From assembly GCA_016719605.1 (NCBI GenBank), contig JADJYW010000003.1:1-64000 (forward strand): 64,000 nucleotides of DNA, given 5' to 3'. Shown piece after piece: positions 47,279 through 56,627 of this stretch (the first letter of the stretch is position 1; each line of letters begins with the position of its first letter). The position numbers were made by a program, and so were the translations under genes. Source of the stretch: Lewinellaceae bacterium (GTDB lineage: Bacteria; Bacteroidota; Bacteroidia; Chitinophagales; Saprospiraceae). The notes beneath the pieces were generated by a model that searched no databases, was not told the DNA's origin, and worked only from the letters and a program-made list of their open reading frames with translations.

Positions 47279-48487
47279 AAAATTGCGGCCTGCTTTGTGG
47301 CTGCTGGGTCTCCTCGTCGTGGTGGCACTGGGGCGGGATATCCTCGCCAACGGACGCCCGCTGTACTGCCAGATTCGGGGCGAAGTGTTTTTTCCAGGGC
47401 TGCGCACGATCTGGACAAGCCCGGATTTGCCTTACGGGCACCCTGTTCTGGATTCGATTCAGCAGCGTTTTCTTTGGCGCCGATACGCCTACGATGTAGC
47501 GGTTTTTGCACCAATTTCCTTTTCTCCCGGCGAATTGCCCACGAGTCCCGACACGACCATTCGGCAGGCTCCTCCCGGTGTCTTGCATCCCGGCACCGGC
47601 AGAGGGCACCGGCATTGGCTGGGCACGGATACCGGGGCTACGATGTAGCCGCCGGCATGGTCAGCGGCGCACGCATCGCCCTGCTGACCGGCGCCATAGC
47701 CATGGGCATTGCTTTTATCATCGGTCTGACCCTTGGCGCGATAGCCGGGTATTGGGGGGACGACCGTTTGCGGCTCCGGCGCGGACAAGTCTGGCTCCTG
47801 TTGCCCGGGGTGGTACTGGCCTGGTTTTATGCAGGAGCCGCACCCGCTTTTTTTGCCGGCAATAGTGCTGCATGGGCGCGGGGAGGTATCGCGTTGATCA
47901 GTTTTGGCACCGTGCTGGCTTGCTTTGCCGGCATAGGAAAACTGCTGGCACGATGGTCTTTTTTCGCAAAACCGGTGCGTATTCCCGCCGATTTGGTGAT
48001 CATGCGCTTGTCGGAGGTATTCAGTTCTATTCCGGGCCTGCTGGCAATTATTGCCTTTGCGGCCATGCTGCGGGATCAGTCCCAGACCCTGTGGGCCATG
48101 ACTGCGCTCATCGGCGCTTTTAGTTGGCCTGGTGTGGCGTTGTTTGTACGGGCTGAACTGCTGCGTATCCGTGAGATGGACTATGTGACCGCCGCCCGTG
48201 GCATGGGCCTTTCGGAATGGCGGATTCTGATTCGGCACGCGCTGCCCAATGCCATGCGCCCGGCCTATACGATTTTCGCCTTCGGCGTGGCCGGGGCTAT
48301 CCTGCTGGAAGCATCGCTATCCTTCCTCGGCTACGGCGACCATACGCTGCTCGGGGCCACCTGGGGCAGTTTGCTGCAAAATGCGCGCAGCAGCCCTCAA
48401 CTCTGGTGGATCAGCCTGCCACGCGGCCTTGCGATCTGCCTGACTATTTTGGCGCTGCACGCTATCGGCGAATCCTGGAGCGAATGA
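47259..48487 (+). pseudogene. DppC/OppC-like ABC transporter permease, one-base frameshift
   Basis: The N-terminal part (one membrane helix and a periplasmic segment up to HRHWLGTD) and the C-terminal part (GYDVAAGMVSGARIALLTG onward, with the EAA loop DYVTAARGMGLSEWRILIRH) together form an inner-membrane permease for oligopeptides or similar solutes. One base is missing in CCGGGG at 47632-47637; restoring it gives HWLGTDTRGYDVAAGM, the usual HxLGTDxxGxDV junction, and about 409 residues. The long soluble insert after helix 1 is typical of Bacteroidota members. No partner permease, ATPase or binding protein gene is adjacent. Confidence 0.85.
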
Positions 48488-48517
48488 CTGGTTTATTGGT
48501 TGACTGGTGGACTGGTG
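48485..48517 (+). repeat. Inverted partner of the leader repeat at 48726
   Basis: Begins at the permease stop codon. Bases 48495-48510 (ATTGGTTGACTGGTGG) are the exact reverse complement of the 16-base unit repeated at 48726-48757. Two further GACTGGTG-type units surround it. Confidence 0.75.
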
Positions 48518-48786
48518 AACCGCAGGCATGGTGTGTTGTTCCATGTAGGCTTACAGGTGGGGAGCACCCCCAGAAGGTGTTGCAAAAGGCTATTCAAATA
48601 CTACTGCTTTGGGACACATATTCGTCCTTAAATTTTTGAAAATGAAATGGCTACAAAATTTTACATGAGTTTTTCACACTCATTTTGAGCACTTTCTCCG
48701 AAATAGTAAAAAGTATATTTTCGCCCCACCAGTCAACCAATCCACCAGTCAACCAATCCACCAATAAACCAGTCAACCAACAAAAC
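48488..48786. other. Intergenic region with paired inverted arrays
   Basis: 299 bp between the permease and the ArnT-like gene. It is bounded by the two mutually inverted repeat arrays. Between them lie a short hairpin ATGAGT-N7-ACTCAT (48665-48683) and a weak -7-like TATTTTCG at 48716-48723. Open frames here read through the repeats and have no coding character. Confidence 0.5.
48726..48786 (+). repeat. Tandem 16-mer CCACCAGTCAACCAAT before the ArnT-like gene
   Basis: Two exact 16-base units (48726-48741 and 48742-48757) are followed by a degenerate third and run up to the ATG at 48787. G occurs once per unit. The array is the inverted partner of 48485-48517. Confidence 0.8.
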
Positions 48787-50469
48787 ATGCGGCTTGATCA
48801 CCTACGTATTGCGGGCTTGGCCCTGCTCTTTTTTGTCCCTTTTTTGGGTGGTGTACACCTGTTTGACTGGGACGAGGTGAATTTTGCCGAGTGCGCCCGA
48901 GAGATGTTGGCGACGGGCGACTACCTGCGTCCACAAATTGACTATGAGCCGTTTTGGGAAAAGCCCCCGCTTTTCATCTGGATGCAGGCGCTTTCTATGA
49001 AGATATTCGGCGTTGGCGAGTTTGCAGCCCGATTCCCGAACGCCATAGCCGGTGTGCTAACGCTGGTACTGGTTTATCACTTGGGGCAGCGCTTGCACGA
49101 CAAAGCATTTGGCTGGTTGTGGGCGCTGGCGTGGCTGGGCAGTTTGTTGCCGCACCTGTACTTCCGCAGCGGCATCATAGATCCGTGGTTCAACTTGTTT
49201 ATTTTCGCCGGCTTGTTCGGTTTTATCGAGTTCCGCTGGTTGTTTTTTACACGCTTCGAGGGGCGTACCTTCTGGCAGCGCTACCGGTACCTGCTCATCG
49301 GCGGCTGGCTCCTGGGATTGGCTGTACTGACCAAAGGCCCGACAGCCTACCTGATCGTTTTACTCGTACTGCTGCTCTACTGGGCGCGGTATAAATTCCG
49401 GAACAAGGGCTTTCTGAACCACTTGTTAATGTTCTCGGTGGCTACGTTTTCGGTGTCGGCAGTGTGGTTCCTTGCAGAAATTATAGCCCATGGGCCGCAG
49501 TTTGTACAGGAATTTTTGGCGTACCAGGTACGACTGTTTTCCACGCCGGACAGTGGCCACGGTGGCTTTTTCGGCTATCATCTGGTAGTGCTGTTGGTCG
49601 GTTGTTTCCCTGTTTCTGTGTTTGCCATTCCCAATTTGTGGGGCGACAACCAGCCCGAAGACGAGATGCTGGAGTCGGACACCCTCGCCAGTTGCCGGCG
49701 CTCCGACCTGACGACCTGGATGCAAATCCTGTTCTGGGTAGTCCTGATCCTGTTCAGTATCGTGCGCACCAAAATTGTGCACTACTCCTCCCTGGCGTAT
49801 TTCCCGCTCACCTACCTCGGGGTGCTCACGATATGGCGGGCTATGCGCTGGGAAGTGCGGCCCAGAGTTGTCGGGTTGCTGTTGCCGGTGCTGGGTGTGC
49901 TGATCGGTCTGGCTCAGATGCTGATGCCTGTGGCCGGCCGGAACATGGATCGGATTCGGCCGCTTTTTTCCGCCGATCCATTTGCCGGAGCGCGGATGAG
50001 TGTAGCCGTGGATTGGCACTGGTGGCAAGGATTGCCGGGGGCCGTGCTCGTGGTGGCCAGTGTGACTGCCTGGTTGTATTGGCGGAACCGGCAGGTGTGG
50101 CGGGCGGCCCAAACGGTTTTTACCGGCGGCGCTGTGTTCGTGGCGTTCACACTGATGCTTTGCATCAAAAACATAGAGCAGTATACCCAAGGCTCCACGA
50201 TTGATTTTTATGAAAGCAAGGTCGGTGAGGATTGTTTTGTGAAACCCGTAGGTTTCAAAAGTTACGCCCACCTGTTTTACACCCAAAAACCACCTGTCGG
50301 CACCGATACCACAGTGGACGACTACCCTACCCTCGCGCACGGAAAGCCTGGGAAAAAGGTTTATTTTGTGGCCAAAATCACTAATTTGCAAGAACTACCG
50401 GATATGCCCGACTGCCGGGAATTGTTCCGAAATGACGGAATGGTATACTTCGAGCGCGTTCTGAAATAA
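48787..50469 (+). CDS. ArnT-like GT-C glycosyltransferase
   Basis: This is an integral-membrane glycosyltransferase that uses a polyprenyl-phosphate sugar donor. The family's first periplasmic loop holds FDWDEVNFAECAREML, containing the D-E catalytic pair, then YEPFWEKPPLFIWMQ. About eleven membrane helices follow and a soluble C-terminal domain ends in YFERVLK. Relatives add 4-amino-arabinose to lipid A or mannose to proteins; the acceptor here is unknown. The ATG at 48787 follows the repeat array directly; the open frame extends through the repeat to 48685, but that part is just translated repeat. Confidence 0.88.
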   Translation: MRLDHLRIAGLALLFFVPFLGGVHLFDWDEVNFAECAREMLATGDYLRPQIDYEPFWEKPPLFIWMQALSMKIFGVGEFAARFPNAIAGVLTLVLVYHLGQRLHDKAFGWLWALAWLGSLLPHLYFRSGIIDPWFNLFIFAGLFGFIEFRWLFFTRFEGRTFWQRYRYLLIGGWLLGLAVLTKGPTAYLIVLLVLLLYWARYKFRNKGFLNHLLMFSVATFSVSAVWFLAEIIAHGPQFVQEFLAYQVRLFSTPDSGHGGFFGYHLVVLLVGCFPVSVFAIPNLWGDNQPEDEMLESDTLASCRRSDLTTWMQILFWVVLILFSIVRTKIVHYSSLAYFPLTYLGVLTIWRAMRWEVRPRVVGLLLPVLGVLIGLAQMLMPVAGRNMDRIRPLFSADPFAGARMSVAVDWHWWQGLPGAVLVVASVTAWLYWRNRQVWRAAQTVFTGGAVFVAFTLMLCIKNIEQYTQGSTIDFYESKVGEDCFVKPVGFKSYAHLFYTQKPPVGTDTTVDDYPTLAHGKPGKKVYFVAKITNLQELPDMPDCRELFRNDGMVYFERVLK

Positions 50470-50490
50470 CTCATTCGTAGGCGGCTCCAA

Positions 50491-50533
50491 CAAAAAAATC
50501 CCTGCGCGTTTCTGATCGTGCAGGAATTTTTTG
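50491..50533. terminator. Bidirectional terminator
   Basis: CAAAAAAATCCCTGCGCG pairs with CGTGCAGGAATTTTTTG with few mismatches. The stem is flanked by A and T runs, so it can terminate from both sides. It lies between the convergent ArnT-like and sppA genes. Confidence 0.8.
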
Positions 50534-50552
50534 TTGAGGCAAATACCGTTTT

Positions 50553-52340
50553 TTAGTTGAAAATCAACTCGTACGGCAGGCGGGCCTGAATGCCTTGGTT
50601 TTGGCGGGCGTCGCGCAGCATTTTGTACACAGGGTACATTTCGCCCAGTTCGGAGCGGACGAGCCAGGCACGAATTTCATCGTCGCGGTTGGAGCTGCGA
50701 TCAAATCGTTCTACCAATTGTTCGATACCCGTTTTGGTGCGTGGGAATTCGGTGGTGCGGTATTTTTCCAGCCCCGCCAATTTGGCTGCGGAGGCCAATG
50801 CGCGGTCGAGGCCGCCCATGCCGTCCACCAAACCAATTTCGAGCGCCTTTTCTCCGGCCCACACCCGGCCTTGCGCGATGGCGTCCACCTGCTCGGTGGT
50901 CATGTTGCGGCCCTTGGCCACTTTTTCCAGGAAGTCCTGGTAAATCCATTCCACCCGTTCCTGAATCATGCTGCTCTCCTCGGGCGAAAAATCGAAGAAG
51001 GGCGTGCCAAAGGCCGAAAACCGCCCTGTGCGCACGGTATCCATGGTGATACCGAGGTTTTCTTTCATGGTTTTTTGCAGGATGGGCACCACGCCGAACA
51101 CCCCGATAGAGCCGGTGATGGTGTTGGGTTCGGCGAAAATACTGTCGGCCTGGCAGGCGATGTAGTACCCGCCGGAAGCCGCCACGTCGCCCATACTCAC
51201 CACGATCGGTTTGCCGGCGGCTTTGCACAGGTTGATCTCGCGGAGGATATTTTCGCTGGCCAGCACGCTGCCACCCGGCGAATTGATGCGCAACACGATG
51301 GCTTTCACCGTATTGTCTTGTCGGATTTTGCGCAGCATTTTTACATACTTGCCGTCCAGGATGTCGCCGGGGTCGCCTTTCTCACCGTCCATGATGGTGC
51401 CTTCGGCATAAAGCACCGCGATTTTATCTTTGGAGGAGAGGTCAATTTTTTTGACACGGGCATCGTAGTAGTCCTCCACCTGGATTCGGTTGAGTTTGTC
51501 CTTTTTGTCCAACCCAATTCTGGAGCGAAGCAAGTCCAGCGCCTCGTCTTCGTAGGCAATACGATCCACCAGGCGGCTGCTCAGGGCATTTTTGGCACTG
51601 CGTCCGGCGTAGTTGTCGGCAGCGCGGCGCAGATCGGCCGGCGACATTTTTCGGCTGGTGCTGATATCGGCGACCATGTCGTCGTACAGAGCAGTGAGGT
51701 ATTCCCGAACCTGCAAGCGGTTTTCGTCGCTCATCTTGTCGAGCCGGAGTGGTTCTGTTGCACTTTTGAACTTGCCTGCATAAAAAATGCGCATCTGCAC
51801 GTCCAGTTTGTCGAGCATGCCTTTGTAGAACAGGATCATGCTGGACAGTCCGCGGAAGTCCACGGCCCCAATGGGGTTGATCAGTATCTCATCGGCTGCC
51901 GAGGCGATGTAGTAGGCGTTTTGGGTGTAAACGCTGGCGTAAGAGACGACGAATTTGCCGGAGGTTTTGAAATCGAGCAGGGCTTCGCGCAGGGTATTGG
52001 ATGTAGCGCGGCCGGCTGTTAGCGCCATGGCATTGATGTAAATCCCCTTGATGTCAGGGTCTTCCTTGGCCTGGCGGATGGTTTTCACCATATCGGTCAG
52101 TCCGAGCGTGTTCTCCTGGTCAAAGTTGAATGGGTCGAGCGGGATGTTGTTGGTTTTTTCGGGGATGGGCTGTTCAAACTTGAGTTCCAGAACAGAATTG
52201 GCCTTGATGGTAGTTTTTTCCTTCTCCATGGCCTTGGAGGCAAAACCGGTGAGGGTCCAGATACTGAAGAAAAAGAGCAACACAAGGGCCAAAAAGGTGC
52301 CGAGGCAGGATGCGAAAATGAATTTTAAGAACTGGTTCAT
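50553..52340 (-). CDS. sppA: Signal peptide peptidase SppA, 67-kDa type
   Basis: SppA is a membrane-bound serine protease that degrades cleaved signal peptides. The long form has two tandem ClpP-like domains. The catalytic lysine is K192 in GKFKSATEP of the first domain and the serine is S389 in GDVAASGGYY of the second. An N-terminal membrane anchor (LALVLLFFFSIWTLTGF) is present. The 595-residue length with ATG at 52340 matches the family; an open frame 60 bp further upstream adds nothing recognisable. Confidence 0.95.
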   Translation of the reverse strand: MNQFLKFIFASCLGTFLALVLLFFFSIWTLTGFASKAMEKEKTTIKANSVLELKFEQPIPEKTNNIPLDPFNFDQENTLGLTDMVKTIRQAKEDPDIKGIYINAMALTAGRATSNTLREALLDFKTSGKFVVSYASVYTQNAYYIASAADEILINPIGAVDFRGLSSMILFYKGMLDKLDVQMRIFYAGKFKSATEPLRLDKMSDENRLQVREYLTALYDDMVADISTSRKMSPADLRRAADNYAGRSAKNALSSRLVDRIAYEDEALDLLRSRIGLDKKDKLNRIQVEDYYDARVKKIDLSSKDKIAVLYAEGTIMDGEKGDPGDILDGKYVKMLRKIRQDNTVKAIVLRINSPGGSVLASENILREINLCKAAGKPIVVSMGDVAASGGYYIACQADSIFAEPNTITGSIGVFGVVPILQKTMKENLGITMDTVRTGRFSAFGTPFFDFSPEESSMIQERVEWIYQDFLEKVAKGRNMTTEQVDAIAQGRVWAGEKALEIGLVDGMGGLDRALASAAKLAGLEKYRTTEFPRTKTGIEQLVERFDRSSNRDDEIRAWLVRSELGEMYPVYKMLRDARQNQGIQARLPYELIFN

Positions 52341-52482
52341 GCTGTGGAATTGAATTCGATTCGTTCGATTGACTAAACTTTTTGATTGTTGGGTCGGCAA
52401 AGGAAGAAAGGTAGTCGGCTACGGTTTGTGAAATTAGATCAAAAGCGGGAATAGGGGGATGGAGGGTTTCTATGCAAAGGGC

Positions 52483-52524
52483 AAAGAGCAAGAGGGCAAA
52501 CTTGCACTTTGCCCTCTTGCCTTT
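52483..52524 (-). terminator. Hairpin overlapping the end of the unknown helical protein gene
   Basis: AAAGAGCAAGAGGGCAAA and CTTTGCCCTCTTGCCTTT pair around a 6-base loop with one mismatch. The stem touches the stop codon of the minus-strand gene. Its sequence is closely similar to the hairpin at 56628-56675, so both belong to one repeat family. Confidence 0.7.
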
Positions 52525-53924
52525 CACCCTATTCGCCCCAACAACCATTCTTTTTCAGTCAGCACCGGTTCGGTTTCAATCTGTTGGCGCAACAGGGTGG
52601 CAGCAGCGAGATCGGTGGGGTCGAGGCGCATGAGGGCGCGGGTGTAGCGGGCGATGTTGAGGTAATTGTCGCGGTGGTAGCCCACATCCTGCTGGCGGCG
52701 GATGAAATTTTTGATACTGTCGAGATGGCTGTCCAGTAGTTCAAACTCGCCGGTTTCAAAGTAGATTTTCAGTTGCAACGTCTTGGCGTTCATGCCGTTG
52801 ATAAAATCTTTATAATCGGCGCGCTGGAGGTGGAGCAAGGCTTCGCGGTATTCCTGTCGGGTGTAGGCCACGCGGGCCATGTTGAGTCCGAAGGTCGCTT
52901 CGCGGTATCGGCGCTCCAGGGCAGATTTATATTTTTGAATAAATTCTTCAGCCCAGGCGACTTCGTCGAGCCGGATGGCTACTCCCACGATATTGTGGTA
53001 GGCAAAACGCGAGATCATGCCGTTTTCGAGCAACAGATCGCGGCCGAGCGCATCGCGGTACAACCCGAAGGTGGCGCGGTACCAACCCGGGTCACCCGTT
53101 TCGTTACTTTTTTTGATGGCAAAATTGATGGCCAGCAGGTACAGCGCACGCAGTTCGTCGGGCGGAAACTGGTCGGCGTGCGCGTGGAGCGTTTCCTGAA
53201 AGCGCGCGAAGTGGGTTTCGGCAGCGGGGTCTGCCAGAAAATGGCAGCCATAGTAGTACAACGCAATCGCCGGAATGTCCAGCAAACCTTCTGCTTCCAC
53301 ATGCACAAACACGGCTTCCAGCAGTCCAAATCGGTACGGCGCCTGCGTGACCGCCTGGTGCGAGCGGGCAAAACAAACATGCCGCAATTTGCGGGCGATG
53401 AAGGTTTTGTCCATGAGGTCGGAGATTTCCTGCAAGTTGAACGCCTCGTAACGTTTGGCCGCCGAGGCCGACTGAAATTGTTCCAGTTCGATACGGTGCA
53501 GGTCGTCGAAATGTTCGGCATGGCGCCACGGGCGGGCATCCCGGCTTTGGCGGGCCTCGCGCAGGGATACTTCCGCGTGTTTGGGCAGGTTGCGCTTGCG
53601 GTAGGCGCCGGCCAGCCGGATTTTGTTGCGCTCCGGGTCGGCAAATTTTTCCTGATACATCCAGAAGTGCTCCAGCAATTTGAGCAGATCGCTGTTGGCG
53701 AGGCGCAGTTTTTGGTCGTCGTAGGCCGAAGCGGGATAGGCAGCGGTGAAAGCCGCCTCGTTGAGCGGAGGCGTACCGTCGGCGCAGCAATCGTACAGGT
53801 AGCCCGCAAGGCCGACAAGTTGTGCTTTTTGGTTGAAAAACGGCGAGCGTACGAACTTGTCAAATGCCCGCAATTCCGGTTTGGAGAGGGACGCGAACGC
53901 CTCCCAAAGGCGTGTTTTTTGCAT
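52524..53924 (-). CDS. Alpha-helical protein of unknown function
   Basis: I do not recognise a named domain. The 466-residue product has no signal peptide and appears helical throughout. Regular helix pairs rich in A, L, R and aromatic residues (ARVAYTRQEYREALLHLQRADY, then LKIYFETGEFELLDSHLDSI) resemble TPR-like repeats. The N terminus has the short pattern LSKPELRAFDKFVRSPFFN, which also occurs in other Bacteroidota proteins of unknown role. The ATG at 53924 follows a 15-base tandem repeat; upstream codons are repeat-derived. Perhaps a scaffold protein. Confidence 0.72.
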   Translation of the reverse strand: MQKTRLWEAFASLSKPELRAFDKFVRSPFFNQKAQLVGLAGYLYDCCADGTPPLNEAAFTAAYPASAYDDQKLRLANSDLLKLLEHFWMYQEKFADPERNKIRLAGAYRKRNLPKHAEVSLREARQSRDARPWRHAEHFDDLHRIELEQFQSASAAKRYEAFNLQEISDLMDKTFIARKLRHVCFARSHQAVTQAPYRFGLLEAVFVHVEAEGLLDIPAIALYYYGCHFLADPAAETHFARFQETLHAHADQFPPDELRALYLLAINFAIKKSNETGDPGWYRATFGLYRDALGRDLLLENGMISRFAYHNIVGVAIRLDEVAWAEEFIQKYKSALERRYREATFGLNMARVAYTRQEYREALLHLQRADYKDFINGMNAKTLQLKIYFETGEFELLDSHLDSIKNFIRRQQDVGYHRDNYLNIARYTRALMRLDPTDLAAATLLRQQIETEPVLTEKEWLLGRIG

Positions 53925-54254
53925 TTTGAAGGTTTTTGGTTGGAAGGTTTTTGGTTGGAAGGTTCCTGGTTTGTCACTGGAGAGTTTTCCGCCCTGCTTG
54001 GCGTTTTCACCAAGCATTGGCGCCATACGCGGGTCCTTGCCGCCAAAAACACCAGAGCGGACGGCAGGATTGCATTCAATTCAAAGCCACAAAAATGCAA
54101 GCACTACTACAATTTTGTATCATTATTTTATTTAAAAATTAATAATCAATAATTTAAAATTATTTTAAAAATATATTACGCTACAATACTGATTTTTTGT
54201 CTTTGCACAACTGAACAGCGCCCCGCACCTTTACAGCATCAAATACACGATGAA
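53925..54254. other. A/T-rich divergent intergenic region
   Basis: The region contains the leader repeat of the minus-strand gene (53931-53970) and, at 54110-54180, a very A/T-rich stretch with the perfect palindrome AATAATTT-A-AAATTATT (54148-54164). The latter probably belongs to the promoter of the T9SS protein gene. No coding sequence was seen. Confidence 0.5.
53931..53970 (-). repeat. Tandem 15-mer before the unknown helical protein gene
   Basis: On the plus strand two exact copies of GGTTTTTGGTTGGAA (53931-53945, 53946-53960) and a partial third. On the coding (minus) strand this is TTCCAACCAAAAACC, free of G, ending 6 bases before the start codon. Confidence 0.75.
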
Positions 54255-56624
54255 ATGTCTCTACTCATGAAAAAACATATCCTTGCCGCCCTGCTGCTTT
54301 TGTTTGGTTTCCGCGCCGCCATTGCCCAATGCACCGCCGACGCCGGGCCGGATCAAACCCTTACTTGTGCCCAACAAAACGTGATGCTGGAAGGCAGTTC
54401 CAATGTGTCCGGCGCGACGTTTTCGTGGAGTGGGCCAAACAGCTTTTCCTCCACGCAACAAATCCCTGTCGTGAACGATCCGGGGATTTACATACTCATC
54501 ATCACCGACCCGTCGGATGGCTGCGTGGCAACCGATAGCGTACTGGTGCTGGAAGACTTAGCCGAGCCGGATGTATTAATCTCACAGCCGGATACGCTTA
54601 CTTGCCAAAATCCTCAGGTGATGCTTAGTGCGTGGTCGCCCGAGCCAAACGCGTTTTACGAATGGCATGGGCCAAACGGATTTTTCTCATTCCAGCAAAA
54701 CACCCTGGTATCTGCCCCCGGCATATATTTTGTTTTTGTACAAAACCTTGAGAATGGGTGTGTCGCTGTTGCCGAAGTAGAGGTGCTGCAGGATATTGAT
54801 TTGATTGTAGCAAGTACGCTCGTGTGCGAAGAAACGATCAGCGTAAGTCCTGCCGGAGGCGTGCAACCGTATACATATGTATGGAGTAACGGCCAAACGG
54901 GACCTTCAGTAACATTTTTACCACCCGGCACATACATGGTTACTATCAGCGATGCTACCGGCTGTATGACAATTTACACTACAAACCTACCGGCCAACGC
55001 CCCGCCCTGCACCCGCATCACCGGCAAAATCACCTACGACGAAAATACAAACTGCCAAAAAGACACCCTGGAGGCCGGACAAAAAAACTGGTTTGTAACC
55101 GCCCAGGGGGCCGGCGGAACATTCTACGGCCTGAGTGATGCCAATGGCGATTACACCGTATGGGCGCTGCCCGGCGACTATACCGTCTCGGTCGCGGCCA
55201 TCTTCCCAAACACGGTTTTTTGTGGCAACGATTTTCCAGCCTCCCTCCTTTCGGCAGGTGACGTTGATACCGTAGATTTTCTGGTACAGTTGACCAATCC
55301 CGATTGCCCGCTACTGACCGTAAACCTGACTACACCCCTGCTGCGCCGCTGTTTTTCCAACAATTATTACACTATCCAGTACTGCAATGTCGGCCCCGAA
55401 CTCGTACATGGCGCATACGTCACGCTCGAACTCGACCCGAGTTTGGTCTTCTTTAGCGCTTCGATTCCGATTATTAACCTCGGCAACAATACCTACCGCT
55501 TCAATCTCGGCTCCGTGCCGGCGGGCCTTTGCGGCACCTTCAAGGTACAGGTGCAGGTATCCTGCAATGCCTTGCCCGGCCAGACGCACTGCTCCGAGGC
55601 CCGGATTTATCCCGACTCCATCTGCGATCCCGCAAACCCGTTGTGGTCGGGCGCCCAACTGGAAGTCAAATCCGAATGCGTAGGCGATTCCCTGCATTTC
55701 ATCCTGAAAAATATCGGGCTTGGCGATATGAGCCAGGAGCTGGAGTATATCGTCATCGAGGACGGCATTATGCTGCGGACGAACACGGCCCCGGCGCTGC
55801 CCGCCGGCGGGGAAATGCAGGTGACGGTGCCTGCCAACGGCGCTACCTGGCGGATAGAAGCCGAACAGGAACCGTTTTCGCCCCGACCCACGCAACCTGT
55901 ATTGTCGGTTGTCGGCTCGTACGATCCCAACGACAAGCAGGGCTTCCCCGTCGGCTACGGCCCCGACCACTATGTGCGCCCCGGCACCGAACTGGAGTAC
56001 CTCATCCGGTTCCAAAACACGGGCACGGATACTGCTTTTACCGTGGTCATACGAGACACCCTGTCCGAATGGCTCGACCCGCTCACTGTGCGCCCGGGTG
56101 CGAGCAGCCATGGCTACCGGTTTGATCTAACCGGCGCGGGTATCCTCATTTTTGATTTCCAAAACATACTGCTGCCCGACAGCAACGTGAACGAACCCGC
56201 GTCACACGGATTCGTGCAGTTCCGCATCAGTCCCCGCACCGACGTGCCGCTGGAAACAAATATCCTCAACCACGCAGCCATTTACTTCGATTTCAACGAC
56301 CCGATTATCACCAACACCACGCAGCACCGCATCGGCGAAAACTTCCTGACGGTAGGGCTTTGGCAGCCCCTGCGGCCCGAATATGCCGTGCAGGTGGCGC
56401 CGCATCCACTGACCGAGGCCAGTTGGGTTACTATCCCCGGTGCGCCGGAATCAGGTGACTACCGCCTGTACGTGTTCGATCTGACCGGCCGATCGGTACA
56501 GGAAATAACCGCCGATACGCCGCAGTTTTTGCTGCAAAAAGATGCCCTGACGACTGGTATGTATCTGTTTCGGGTAGAGCGCGACGGGCTGCTGCTGGGC
56601 AGCGGGAAGTTGGTCGTGCGGTAG
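54255..56624 (+). CDS. Secreted multidomain protein with type A T9SS sorting domain
   Basis: This is a 789-residue surface or secreted protein. A signal peptide (AALLLLFGFRAAIAQ) is followed by two PKD/Ig-like modules (ADAGPDQTLTCAQQNVMLEG; PDTLTCQNPQVMLSAW) and a SprB-like module. A carboxypeptidase-regulatory or SdrD-B-like domain (ITGKITYDENTNCQKDTLEAG) precedes a DUF11-like region with the conserved SVVGSYDPNDKQGFPVGYG and LEYLIRFQNTGTDTAFTVVI. The end (VQVAPHPLTEASWV ... GMYLFRVERDG) is a type A sorting domain. An in-frame ATG at 54267 is an alternative start. Ligand unknown. Confidence 0.87.
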   Translation: MSLLMKKHILAALLLLFGFRAAIAQCTADAGPDQTLTCAQQNVMLEGSSNVSGATFSWSGPNSFSSTQQIPVVNDPGIYILIITDPSDGCVATDSVLVLEDLAEPDVLISQPDTLTCQNPQVMLSAWSPEPNAFYEWHGPNGFFSFQQNTLVSAPGIYFVFVQNLENGCVAVAEVEVLQDIDLIVASTLVCEETISVSPAGGVQPYTYVWSNGQTGPSVTFLPPGTYMVTISDATGCMTIYTTNLPANAPPCTRITGKITYDENTNCQKDTLEAGQKNWFVTAQGAGGTFYGLSDANGDYTVWALPGDYTVSVAAIFPNTVFCGNDFPASLLSAGDVDTVDFLVQLTNPDCPLLTVNLTTPLLRRCFSNNYYTIQYCNVGPELVHGAYVTLELDPSLVFFSASIPIINLGNNTYRFNLGSVPAGLCGTFKVQVQVSCNALPGQTHCSEARIYPDSICDPANPLWSGAQLEVKSECVGDSLHFILKNIGLGDMSQELEYIVIEDGIMLRTNTAPALPAGGEMQVTVPANGATWRIEAEQEPFSPRPTQPVLSVVGSYDPNDKQGFPVGYGPDHYVRPGTELEYLIRFQNTGTDTAFTVVIRDTLSEWLDPLTVRPGASSHGYRFDLTGAGILIFDFQNILLPDSNVNEPASHGFVQFRISPRTDVPLETNILNHAAIYFDFNDPIITNTTQHRIGENFLTVGLWQPLRPEYAVQVAPHPLTEASWVTIPGAPESGDYRLYVFDLTGRSVQEITADTPQFLLQKDALTTGMYLFRVERDGLLLGSGKLVVR

Positions 56625-56627
56625 AAA

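Noticed and set aside
48484..48639. Open frame starting MTGLLVDWWTGEPQ after the permease
   Set aside because: It is a translation of the GACTGGTG-type repeat followed by non-coding sequence.
50595..52022. Plus-strand open frame of 475 codons opposite sppA
   Set aside because: SppA is certain on the minus strand with both catalytic residues; the opposite frame has no domain.
52773..54152. Plus-strand open frame of 459 codons opposite the unknown helical protein
   Set aside because: The minus-strand frame has regular helical periodicity and a start codon behind a leader repeat; the plus-strand frame is less protein-like and runs through that repeat.
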